A stretch of 24,497 nt of DNA from NCBI GenBank assembly GCA_905479545.1, contig CAJQNE010000351.1, forward strand, positions 1 through 24,497, read 5' to 3'. Both the position numbers and the translations under genes were made by a program. The notes beneath the pieces are model-generated. The model made no database searches, was not told where the DNA came from, and saw nothing but the letters and a program-made list of their open reading frames with translations. The stretch comes from an uncultured Gammaproteobacteria bacterium (GTDB taxonomy: Bacteria > Pseudomonadota > Gammaproteobacteria > CAJQNE01). Within the stretch, counting starts at the first letter, position 1, and each line of letters starts with the position of its first letter. Positions 1-7,250 of the stretch are shown piece after piece.

Positions 1-1
1 C

Positions 2-172
2 ACCCGCCTCTACCGCGCTGCACAGTGGGATAACGCGATTCGTAATTACCGCCTGGCACTGGAAGCAACGCCGGGCGACAAACTTGCCGAGCTGTACATC
101 GACCGCTGTGAGACATTGCGGGATAACCCACCGACCGACTGGAATGGGGTCTGGGTTATGGACAGTAAATAG
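2..172 (+). CDS. C-terminal end of a probable adenylate/guanylate cyclase (partial)
   Basis: Only the last 56 codons are in the window; the reading frame is open from the left edge to a TAG. The peptide has a TPR-like helix (AAQWDNAIRNYRLALEATPG) followed by a YIDRCETLRDNPP segment and a WNGVWVMDSK terminus. The sequence of helical repeat, Cys-containing ERC/DRC segment, Pro-Pro and a terminal WDGVW.M..K is familiar from the C-terminal tails of class III nucleotide cyclases, often CHASE2-type, where it follows the catalytic domain. The catalytic domain itself is outside the window, so the cyclase call rests on this tail alone. It converges on the BLUF gene at 408-866, with no obvious terminator in between. 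Confidence 0.55.
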   Translation, partial: TRLYRAAQWDNAIRNYRLALEATPGDKLAELYIDRCETLRDNPPTDWNGVWVMDSK

Positions 173-407
173 CTGGGAGCGATAGCTTAGAAAACCGCAA
201 TAGTACGTTTGCAGCAGATGCCACAACCTTCGTTCAATCAGGGACAATGGCTTTATCAAAACATCCCCACCAGCAAATACTGTCGGGTCTACTGTTTAGC
301 GGCCACGGGCTTAACGAATGCGATTATCCAAACATTCCGCATTCAGTGAAAATTTTTCCTGACTCAGGATTTTGTCAGAACGAAACACGGTCCTGACACC
401 ATCCATA

Positions 408-866
408 CTAACCGCCGTGAAATACTGTTTCTCTGGCACCACCCAAGTCGAACTTATTGACGCTGCGCAGCAGTTGATAGCCGCCGAGGGTATTAAATTT
501 CTGCACATCAGCCACCGTAATCGGCTTGGACATATCCGCCAGACCATCCGGAATATTTTCTTCGATAGCTTCCCAGCCCATCGCCCAATCAGCGAACTCG
601 CGCTCGGCCACATCCTGTTCGCCAACCCGGGTAACCGCATGGTGTCGTGGATCTTGCTCAATCGACTCAAATACTTTAAGCACAGAATCGATGTCGCCCT
701 CTAGCATCTGCACAAACGTATCGCTTGAATAAATCAACATCCCAGTAATCTTGTTCTTTAGGTTATTCCGCCGAGCTTGCACCACCAACTCTTCAAGGTC
801 GCTATCACTAAAGGGTTGCGCCGCGGCGCTGCGGTATAAAAGTTGGTGTACAGGCTGGATGGCCAT
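408..866 (-). CDS. Stand-alone BLUF-domain blue-light sensor
   Basis: A 152-residue protein that is essentially one BLUF (FAD-binding blue-light sensing) domain. It starts with QLLYRSAA, then AR.NN..NKITGMLIYS, FVQMLEGD and FADWAMGW. Using AppA spacing, Tyr11 corresponds to Tyr21, Asn35 to Asn45, Gln53 to Gln63, Trp94 to Trp104 and Met96 to Met106, so the whole flavin hydrogen-bond switch appears intact. About 45 residues follow (to FHGG) with no recognisable output domain, which places it with the short BLUF proteins that act by protein-protein contact. The partner cannot be read from the sequence. The neighbouring cyclase tail (+) and SixA-like phosphatase (+) are suggestive but not linked by operon structure. 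Confidence 0.9.
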   Translation of the reverse strand: MAIQPVHQLLYRSAAAQPFSDSDLEELVVQARRNNLKNKITGMLIYSSDTFVQMLEGDIDSVLKVFESIEQDPRHHAVTRVGEQDVAEREFADWAMGWEAIEENIPDGLADMSKPITVADVQKFNTLGGYQLLRSVNKFDLGGARETVFHGG

Positions 867-1046
867 AATCGAGAATTCCTGACAGCTGGGACAAGATTAA
901 ACTTAATCGCTTTACAGCAATATTAATGCCATTTATGGCCGAGTTCAAAATTGAGGCCATTGACGTAAAAGCCCGGGATGCAGCGCACTGGATAATCGTA
1001 TCTGCATTAAAAGCAAACCACACAATTTCATTGTCGTTCGTCATCC

Positions 1047-1553
1047 CTATTGAACAACCGGAGCCGTCTTGCCCATCGCCGCTAGCTGACGCGACAGCCG
1101 GAATGCATACGTTTCGACCACCCGCCAATCCCAGTCGGCTACGGCCCCTTGTTCAGGATATCGCTGCTCGCGTGACAAAGCCCGTGCCTCGGAACTCACC
1201 GTAACCCGGCACTGCAGGGTTTTCGGTGGCGTCACATACAGCTGTAAGCGAATAATTCCCCAGCCGCTCAAGGAATAACGAAAGCTCTCGCCATCACGTG
1301 GTGGGTTCAGTGCTACTTGCCGCTCCAGAAAGCTGCCTTTCATCGACGGATACCATAGCCCGAACGAATAATTACGGCGGCCCTCCTTTATGCACTGAGC
1401 GGCCTTGGCTTTCACCTCCGCAGGCGTACTGAACCGCTCAAGTGGCTGGCCGAGATCAGATTCAGACGAGGCAACTACCGGCGTCTCCGCTTGAAAAGCG
1501 CTTTCAACTAAGGCGTTAAAATCGGCGGTAGTAATGAGGGTAGCGAGAGGCAT
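1047..1553 (-). CDS. Conserved hypothetical protein, ~168 aa
   Basis: A 168-residue soluble protein with no signal peptide or membrane segment. The C-terminal half has a distinctive SGWGIIRLQLYV segment, then QCRVTVSSEARAL and DWDWRVVETYAFRLSRQLAAM. I recall this layout (SGWG-I-LQLY, C-R-V-SEAR, WDW-VVE) in uncharacterised gammaproteobacterial proteins, but I know of no function. It lies about 180 bases upstream of the BLUF gene on the same strand. No strong Shine-Dalgarno precedes the ATG, and the start is the first ATG in the frame. The reading frame is long and has normal composition, so it is likely real. Confidence 0.65.
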   Translation of the reverse strand: MPLATLITTADFNALVESAFQAETPVVASSESDLGQPLERFSTPAEVKAKAAQCIKEGRRNYSFGLWYPSMKGSFLERQVALNPPRDGESFRYSLSGWGIIRLQLYVTPPKTLQCRVTVSSEARALSREQRYPEQGAVADWDWRVVETYAFRLSRQLAAMGKTAPVVQ

Positions 1554-1662
1554 GGACTATCCGGTGAGAAAAAGAGCAGAACCGCTAATTATGCCACCAC
1601 TACTCGCCCGACTAGCGAACACGCTGCAGCAGTTCAACACAGATTCAGGCTAAACTTGAGCC

Positions 1663-2163
1663 ATGAAACGCCTAACCCTTATGCGGCATGCCAAGTCGGA
1701 CTGGAACAACCCGAACCTTAGCGACTTCGACCGACCACTAAACCGGCGCGGCTTCTGCGACGCCCCGGAAATGGGCCGCCGCTACGCCGCCCGAATCGGC
1801 TCGCCTGATTGCATCCACACCAGCACCGCAGTTCGTGCCCGCCAGACAGCAGGTTTATTCGCCGAACAGGCCGCTTACGACGCCGATGAAATTGTTGCCC
1901 ACGATGAGCTATACCTCGCCTCTCCGGCGACCTTGCTCGACATCGTTAATCAACTCGAAGACCGCGACGGCCACGTCGTTGTTATCGCCCATAACCCCGG
2001 CATAACTGAATTCGCGACAGAGCTAACCGGCGGCCGGCTGGATAACCTTCCTACCGCGGGCATCTGGTCAATGCTGTTCGACCAACCCGGCTGGGAAAAC
2101 ATCAGCCCCGGCACGGGCGTTCTGGACTGGTTTGATTTCCCAAAGAACGTTTCTTCTGCGTAA
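1663..2163 (+). CDS. sixA: SixA-like phosphohistidine phosphatase
   Basis: A 166-residue single-domain histidine phosphatase. The N-terminal motif LMRHAKSDW supplies the phospho-accepting His9. STAVRARQTA gives the phosphate-binding arginines near 58-60, DELY gives the likely general acid Glu82, and VVIAHNPG gives the second catalytic His110. The DFDRPLNRRG segment and the overall length match SixA, which in E. coli removes phosphate from the His of HPt domains and of the nitrogen PTS protein NPr. Here the exact substrate is unknown. It faces the marC-type gene convergently across about 58 bases. The Shine-Dalgarno is weak, and the start is set by the conserved MKRL-LMRHAKS beginning. Confidence 0.88.
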   Translation: MKRLTLMRHAKSDWNNPNLSDFDRPLNRRGFCDAPEMGRRYAARIGSPDCIHTSTAVRARQTAGLFAEQAAYDADEIVAHDELYLASPATLLDIVNQLEDRDGHVVVIAHNPGITEFATELTGGRLDNLPTAGIWSMLFDQPGWENISPGTGVLDWFDFPKNVSSA

Positions 2164-2221
2164 TCGTTCTGGGTAAATTTACTGAATAGCGTAATTCAAG
2201 CCGATATAGAGAAATAGCCGG

Positions 2222-2842
2222 CTACAGGTTGAAATACACTTTTATTCCCTCCAACGTACTGGCCACGGCTACCGATGCCAGAATAAGCCCCATTACCCGA
2301 CTAATAACGCTAGCGCCGCCATCGCCGATCAGGCGATTAATAAAATTCGAGCCAAGCATCAGAATATAAGCGATCACTATCACCGCCAGCATTACAGCAG
2401 CGGTTTGCACCTGCTCCAAAATGCCGAACTCAGAGTTCTTGGTGAGCAGCACCGCGGCTAACATCGCACCGGGCCCGGCAATAGACGGCACCGCCAGTGG
2501 AAAAATAGCCGTATCGCTGCACTTGTCCGCCAACCGTATTTCTTCGTCGGGCTTGCCTTCGCCGAAAATCATCGACAGTGCGAACAGGAACAGCACAATG
2601 CCACCAGCAATCTCAAAAGCGGGAAGCGGCACTGACATAGCATTTAAAATTACCTCACCGGCAACGACAAAAAATAGCAGTATTCCAGCAGCGACCAATG
2701 AAGCTATTAGTGCGATTTTGCGTTTGCTTTTTGCGTCAAACTGGCGGGTCACGGCAAGGAACACCGGCACGGTCCCAACGGGGTCAATAACAGCGAAGAA
2801 CAAGATAAAGGTAGCGAGTAAATCGATCATATAACTAGGCAA
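2222..2842 (-). CDS. MarC-family integral membrane protein
   Basis: A 206-residue inner-membrane protein with six likely transmembrane segments. Signature motifs of the MarC/UPF0056 family are visible: FFAVIDPVGTVPVFLA near the N-terminus, the AGGIVLFLFALSMIFG helix, and PLAVPSIAGPGA before the fourth helix. The repeated three-helix arrangement and total length fit the family. The substrate is unresolved: family members are labelled NAAT transporters, but E. coli MarC was wrongly linked to multiple antibiotic resistance. Met1 or Met5 could be the start. An open frame on the opposite strand inside this gene (2421-2834) is a codon-bias shadow. Confidence 0.88.
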   Translation of the reverse strand: MPSYMIDLLATFILFFAVIDPVGTVPVFLAVTRQFDAKSKRKIALIASLVAAGILLFFVVAGEVILNAMSVPLPAFEIAGGIVLFLFALSMIFGEGKPDEEIRLADKCSDTAIFPLAVPSIAGPGAMLAAVLLTKNSEFGILEQVQTAAVMLAVIVIAYILMLGSNFINRLIGDGGASVISRVMGLILASVAVASTLEGIKVYFNL

Positions 2843-3336
2843 CTTCAGATTAAGAGGCGCGGTGTCAGATAACGAGAAAATAGCGTAACGGCACTGACCA
2901 GCCGCCCGTTATCGGCCAAATTGCCGCTGATCCGGCTGCGTATCAGCCAGCACCGTTGTTTTATAAGCTTAAATATAAGGCCAAACTTCGCAGTTCCAAT
3001 ACACCACCCGTTGCAGCAGGCATGTGTTTGCGCCGCTGCCTAGCGACAGCCACCTGGCAGACTGCGGGCTAGCGGTTGGCTTTCTAGAAACTGCCGAAGA
3101 GGCCCCAACGTTTCGACCGCAGCATGACGTACATATTTCCGATTTTGTCCTGAATGTGGCGCACATCACTGCCGAAACAATCAGAACAACCAAAAACCTC
3201 CTATAATATCAACCACTTAACAGCATTGGCCTTGAATTTGCTTTTACCCAAGTAGGTTGGGCAGGCGCGGGCTGTTATTGATCAGCGATGCCGCAGCCAG
3301 CCAGCTGAATGCGAACTTTCTTATAGGTATAGGAGA
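2843..3336. other. Intergenic region, no convincing gene
   Basis: This stretch lies between the divergent marC-type gene and the secreted-protein gene, so it should hold both promoters. The only short open frames (about 60-75 codons at 2969-3193 on minus and 3024-3206 on plus) have no recognisable motif or ribosome binding site. A TATAAT hexamer is present at 3202-3207 but no matching -35 element sits 16-18 bases upstream. The last bases carry the ribosome binding site for the next gene. Confidence 0.5.
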
Positions 3337-4899
3337 ATGATGATAATGAATATTTTTAGTTTGAAAAATGGCCGCGCTGAAAACAATGAACGTAGTCGTT
3401 TTTTATCGCCACTGCTTACAACCGCAGTACTCAGCGCCATGGCGGTGTCTACACCACTGATGGCTCAGACCGGAGGCTCTGCAGGTGTTTCTACTACTGC
3501 CGAGGTTTCCAGCAGCAGAGACGCTAGCTTCTCTGGCAGTATTTCCGGAGTTGAAAGCTCGATGGTGAATGGCCAGCAGGTAACTATCGTTACACTGATG
3601 GGTAGTGATAACAGCCGCATCAAAGCCAACCTGGGCCAGCTCAGCAAACAGCAACGTCAGCAGTTGGTGTTGGACAACCAACTGGATGTTAAAGGCACTT
3701 TAGGTAGCGATGGCAACTTAGTTGCGAGACAAGCCACTATGGCAGGCAAGTCGTTCCTGAATCGTAGCCAGGCCGATATGTCTGCCAGTATGCAAAAGAG
3801 CCAAAACCTTACTGAAACCGGTTTGGGCGAATTCGCTGGATTTGGTGGCAGCGTAAACGAAGCCCTCCAGAACAAAGCAGATGACAGCATGGCCAAAGCC
3901 GACGACATGGCGGAAGGCATGGCAAAAGACGCAAAAATGGCAACTCAGGCGCGTGCTCAAACTCAAGCTGAAGCCAACGCAGAACTAGGCATCGGCAGTA
4001 GCAATAGTGCCGAGGGTGGAACCGTTGCGGGCAGCGCTGTAGGTGCCGCCGTCGGTGCTAATCGCACAGCCAAAGCACAAATTGGCAAAACGTCTGAAGC
4101 GGCGATGGCCGAAGCGAATGCCGGCAAGAAAAACTTTACTGGCATTGTGTCGGACGTAAAAACCAAGGGCGACAAGGCAATGGTTGCGGTGACCAGCGGC
4201 ACCAACAAGACGGTTGAAACTGAAATTAGCGGCATGCAAGCTCAGAAGCCGGGCTTAATTCAGACAGGCGACCGAGCCAGCGTAACCGGCGACATCCGGG
4301 CTGACGGTAAAGTCGCGGCTGAACGAGTAATTGTTAGCGGTGGGGCCGTCGTTGCCGAGAAAACCCCCGCCAAGTTAAAAGAGGCTGGCGCAGGCGCGGC
4401 TCGCGTTGTCGACCAACGAGGCGGGGCCATGTCTGGCGCCGGCTCAGCGGCAGCAGATGCCAGCAACAAAACAGCTTCCGCTACTGTGACTTCAGTACTC
4501 AACACCGGCGTTTCGGTGGGCGGCGGATTACTGGGTGGCGTTGCTACGGCATCTAAGTCTGGCGTTGACGAAGCAACAGCTCAAGGCATGGCAGCAAAAG
4601 ATGGCTCGGCTAACTTCGTCGAAAAGCTGACGGCTGTACCCAGCAAACAAAACTACTCAGGCGTCATCGAATCGTATGAAATGATCACAGTTGACGATGA
4701 GGAGCATGTGATGGTGACGTTGAAGTCGGGTGCAGATCGCACTGTTATGGCCGACCTCGGTAAACTGAGCAACGAGAAAATTGCCCAGCTGCAAACCGGT
4801 GTCCGGATGGACGTGATCGGCAAAGTTGACGGCTCAAACATCGTCGACACCGAAACAGCTAACCTAAGCGGCAAGTTGTTCGTCAAAATTGACCGCTAA
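3337..4899 (+). CDS. Secreted protein with three diverged beta-rich modules
   Basis: A 520-residue protein of unknown function. Residues about 22-43 form a signal peptide (SPLLTTAVLSAMAVSTPLMAQ), predicting export to the periplasm or beyond. Three related modules follow, at residues about 65-139, 267-335 and 440-516. Each starts with an aromatic residue plus S/T-G-x-I/V, contains a V-VT/L stretch, an N/D/R-V/I-x-A/T-x-[LI] stretch, and ends in D/S-V-x-G--D-G-V/I-A/D. The size and strand pattern suggest small OB-like barrels, but this is inference. The linkers (about 140-265 and 336-439) are Ala/Gly/Lys rich. AGGAG lies at 3331-3335, only one base from the first ATG. The ATGs at 3340 or 3346 (Met2 or Met4) are better spaced and more likely starts. 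A strong terminator follows. Confidence 0.8.
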   Translation: MMIMNIFSLKNGRAENNERSRFLSPLLTTAVLSAMAVSTPLMAQTGGSAGVSTTAEVSSSRDASFSGSISGVESSMVNGQQVTIVTLMGSDNSRIKANLGQLSKQQRQQLVLDNQLDVKGTLGSDGNLVARQATMAGKSFLNRSQADMSASMQKSQNLTETGLGEFAGFGGSVNEALQNKADDSMAKADDMAEGMAKDAKMATQARAQTQAEANAELGIGSSNSAEGGTVAGSAVGAAVGANRTAKAQIGKTSEAAMAEANAGKKNFTGIVSDVKTKGDKAMVAVTSGTNKTVETEISGMQAQKPGLIQTGDRASVTGDIRADGKVAAERVIVSGGAVVAEKTPAKLKEAGAGAARVVDQRGGAMSGAGSAAADASNKTASATVTSVLNTGVSVGGGLLGGVATASKSGVDEATAQGMAAKDGSANFVEKLTAVPSKQNYSGVIESYEMITVDDEEHVMVTLKSGADRTVMADLGKLSNEKIAQLQTGVRMDVIGKVDGSNIVDTETANLSGKLFVKIDR

Positions 4900-4953
4900 A
4901 CGCCTTTATCGAAGCTCATGCTGAAGCATTAGCATTCGATAACTGCAGCAAAA

Positions 4954-4981
4954 AAGAGCCGCTACTCAAGCGGCTCTTTTT
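4954..4981 (+). terminator. Rho-independent terminator after the secreted-protein gene
   Basis: The stem AAGAGCCGCT (4954-4963) and AGCGGCTCTT (4969-4978) is a perfect 10-bp pairing with loop ACTCA, followed by a T tract. An A run on the 5' side means it could also function for minus-strand transcripts. It lies about 55 bases after the stop codon at 4899. Confidence 0.93.
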
Positions 4982-5137
4982 GGTTCTGCCACTCGGTACA
5001 GAACCACAGCAAAGTTTGAATTAAACCCACAGGTCCAGAATGTTCTCTGGTCACTCTTGTTTACGCCATTTCGACGCTATTTTACATCAGCCCGGTCGGT
5101 AAAACATCAACAGACAACCCTAAAACTGCACTGATAC

Positions 5138-5861
5138 ATGAGGTGGTTTCAATTTCCCAACAGCCGTATTACTGCCATAATTCAGTGCTTGGAAAACCGT
5201 ACGGTAATCAGCACCCAACTTCTGCTAAATGCTTCATCAGGGATATTGGAACAGCAGCAGGTGCAGGTCGAACACTTACATTTGCTGTCGCATGAGATTC
5301 CGCCGGGCATTTACCCCGATATGACGGAACACGGCTGGGAGCAAGACGACTGGCCGCAAATCTGGGAAAATTTGAGGCTGCTAACATTCTGATCGTTGGC
5401 ACGCCGCTGTGGCTCGGCGAAGAGAGCTCGGTGCGCCGGGTATTCATCGAACGCTTGTATGCCATATCCGGTGAACTGAATGAGCATGGCCAACCGGTCT
5501 ATTATGGCAAGGTTAAGGGCTGCGTTATTACCGACAACGAAGACGGTATCAAGCATGCCGCCATGACGATAAACTATGCACTGAGCCATATGGGGTTAGT
5601 TATTCCACCGCAGGCAAACTGCGGCTGGATCGGCGAGGCTGGTCCCGGGCCGTCTTATGGCGATGAGCGCGACGATGGCACAGTGGTCGGCTTCGACAAT
5701 GACTTCACCCAACACAGCAGACGATCATGACCTGGAACTGCCTTCACTTGGCTCGCATGTTGTCATCTACTGCCGGCTTGCCATCTGAGGGCAACGACCG
5801 GGAAGCATTGAAGGCAAGCGAACGGTTCGGCTTCAAAAATCCACAGCGAACAATCAGTTAG
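5138..5861 (+). pseudogene. Frameshifted flavodoxin-like NAD(P)H-dependent FMN reductase
   Basis: Three consecutive reading frames together make one flavodoxin-fold reductase. The first part (to about 5370) ends PPGIYPDMTEHGWEQDDWP and then loses frame at a T run, where one missing T would restore ENFEAANILIVGTPLWLG. The second frame (about 5371-5710) carries ANILIVGTPLWLGEESSV, YYGKVKGCVITDNEDGIKHA, VIPPQANCGWIGEAGPGPSY and NDFTQ. The third (about 5711-5861) gives QTIMTWNCLHLARML and ERFGFKNP before a TAG. These motifs occur in this order in intact flavodoxin-family NADPH-FMN reductases. The N-terminal 30 residues also look decayed, lacking a clear flavin-binding loop. Two separate frameshifts argue for a genuine pseudogene rather than a single sequencing error. 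Confidence 0.85.
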
Positions 5862-6347
5862 TCGCTCGTTCTGCCGTTCAGCTCTATTCATCGAGCTAAA
5901 ATCGCGTATCGGGCATGACAACTGGCCCGGCGACAACCTGCTGACTGCTTCGTTACATTGGCAACCGCCCGGTTCAGTTAATATACCGAGCACACTGCAG
6001 GCCAGGCATCGGCGGCACCACTAAAACTTGTAGAAGTTCCGACAACAAAAATTTTTCTAAAGCTGGACCCGATTAGAAAAACGGCCGGGGCCTATAGAGC
6101 GCACCATCCGTACCCTGCGGAAATTCTTGCATAAGCTGAGTGCGCGTTTTTCCGTGCAACACATGCCCACCCAGGACACAAACCGATTCTAGGACTCAAC
6201 ACCCTCCAGCCTGCCCTGCAGCTGTTGCCCACTGATAAGCGGTAACCCGGCGAATTCATTCGTAACAACCTACGAGAACTATGCAGCTAAACGCAGTTAT
6301 AACGTATGTTATAATAAAATAATTGTAGATTAGTTGGAGCTAGTACT
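5862..6347. other. Intergenic region between reductase pseudogene and TA operon
   Basis: No gene could be supported. One stop-to-stop frame at 6061-6192 (+) encodes about 43 residues including RTIRTLRKFLHKLSARFSVQ. It has no good start, so it may be the remnant of a lost gene or chance. The right end contains the toxin-antitoxin promoter and its palindromic elements. Confidence 0.4.
6296..6315 (+). promoter_or_regulatory. Extended -10 promoter and palindromic operator of the AbrB/Doc operon
   Basis: TGTTATAAT at 6307-6315 is a consensus extended -10 element; no good -35 lies upstream, which is usual for extended -10 promoters. It is embedded in a perfect inverted repeat TTATAAC-GTAT-GTTATAA (6297-6314). 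The octamer GTTATAAC at 6296-6303 is itself palindromic and recurs as GTTATAAT 12 bases later. The position suggests binding by the antitoxin, giving autoregulation. A GGAG at 6336-6339 serves the ATG at 6348. Confidence 0.65.
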
Positions 6348-6572
6348 ATGGAACTTAAACTTACCACCGTAGGTAACTCAGTCGGTGTTGTATTGCCAAA
6401 AGAACTATTAGCCCGCATGCGCCTGCAGAAAGGCGATAAATTATTTGTTACCGAAACGACAGATGGTGTGGTGTTGCGACCGCACGACGAGAAAATAGCT
6501 AAACAGCTGGCGGTTGCGGAACGAGTTATGAGGGAAGACCGTGCTTTGCTTCACAAACTGGCTGACTCCTAA
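6348..6572 (+). CDS. AbrB/MazE/SpoVT-type antitoxin
   Basis: A 74-residue protein with the swapped-hairpin AbrB fold: MELKLTTVGNSVGVVLPKELLARMRLQKGDKLFV, followed by TTDGVVLRPHD. The N-terminal 50 residues are the DNA-binding dimer domain. The charged C-terminal helix (KIAKQLAVAERVMREDRALLHKLA) would be the toxin-neutralising segment. It has a good Shine-Dalgarno (GGAG, 8 bases from the ATG). Its stop overlaps the toxin start by one base (TAATG), so the pair is translationally coupled. AbrB-type antitoxins are known partners of Doc toxins besides the classical Phd. Confidence 0.92.
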   Translation: MELKLTTVGNSVGVVLPKELLARMRLQKGDKLFVTETTDGVVLRPHDEKIAKQLAVAERVMREDRALLHKLADS

Positions 6573-6994
6573 TGATCGTCTGGCTGGAACGAGCTGCAGT
6601 GGTGGCAATACATGACCGACAAGTAGCGGAGCATGGTGGTGGCAGCGGTGTACGCGATGAGAACTTACTTCAATCAGCATTAGCGCGGCCTCAGCAGCTG
6701 GCGGCCTATTCCGATGACACTCCGGACGTCTGTGAATTGGCTGCGAGCATGGCGTTTGGACTTGCCAGAAACCATCCTTTCGTTGACGGTAATAAGCGCA
6801 CCGCCTGGGTTTGCTGTCGGACATTTTTGCTACTAAATGATTGCGACTTCTCTGCCGACATCGACGACAAGTACGTCACTATCCTCGCCCTGGCCGAAGG
6901 CCTGTTGAGCGAAAACGACTTCGCCACGTGGCTGCGGCAGCACTCGAAAAGCACGGTCGAAAGCATTCAGGAGTCCGAAGCAGAATATCGCTAG
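6572..6994 (+). CDS. doc: Doc (death-on-curing) family toxin
   Basis: A 140-residue Fic-fold toxin. The catalytic motif HPFVDGNKRTA is at residues 68-78. His68, Asp72, the anion-binding Gly-Asn-Lys and Arg76 correspond to phage P1 Doc HxFxDxNKR, where Doc phosphorylates elongation factor EF-Tu and stops translation. The N-terminal part (GSGVRDENLLQSALARPQQ) is typical of Doc, containing the R-D-LL-SA--RP segment. The C-terminal tail after about residue 125 is polar and not conserved. It is the second gene of the AbrB/Doc operon. All key residues are present, so the toxin is probably active. Confidence 0.93.
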   Translation: MIVWLERAAVVAIHDRQVAEHGGGSGVRDENLLQSALARPQQLAAYSDDTPDVCELAASMAFGLARNHPFVDGNKRTAWVCCRTFLLLNDCDFSADIDDKYVTILALAEGLLSENDFATWLRQHSKSTVESIQESEAEYR

Positions 6995-7222
6995 CAGGTG
7001 ACCGCGACAGCACATACATCTGCATCTGACACCCCTGCTCCGTGGCGTTTAAACCGACCCAAAAACCTTAATCTGCTCGAATTTTAGTCGACATTTTGGC
7101 AGGCATACGCAGGTTTTCGCGAGACACTTTATTATTCCCAATCACTGCCAAGAAGTTGGTAGAAAGTAAATCCATACGGTGTCACCGGAATACTGAATTT
7201 TGAAACTGAACCGATACCGCTA

Positions 7223-7241
7223 GCGAAGCACTAAGCTTCGC
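7223..7241 (-). terminator. Weak hairpin downstream of the CheB-like gene
   Basis: GCGAAGC (7223-7229), loop ACTAA and GCTTCGC (7235-7241) form a perfect 7-bp stem just past the stop of the minus-strand gene. There is no clear T tract on either strand, so it may be only a partial terminator or an mRNA 3' end stabiliser. Confidence 0.35.
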
Positions 7242-7250
7242 AATTCCATT

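Noticed and set aside
808..1128. 106-codon minus frame between the BLUF gene and the 1047-1553 gene
   Set aside because: Overlaps both flanking genes on the same strand and has no recognisable features.
2421..2834. 137-codon open frame on the plus strand inside the MarC-type gene
   Set aside because: Antisense to a clearly conserved membrane-protein gene, with low-complexity Ser/Ala/Ile content and no motif.
6061..6192. Stop-to-stop frame encoding an Arg/Lys-rich peptide
   Set aside because: No usable start codon or ribosome binding site and no family; too short to separate from chance.
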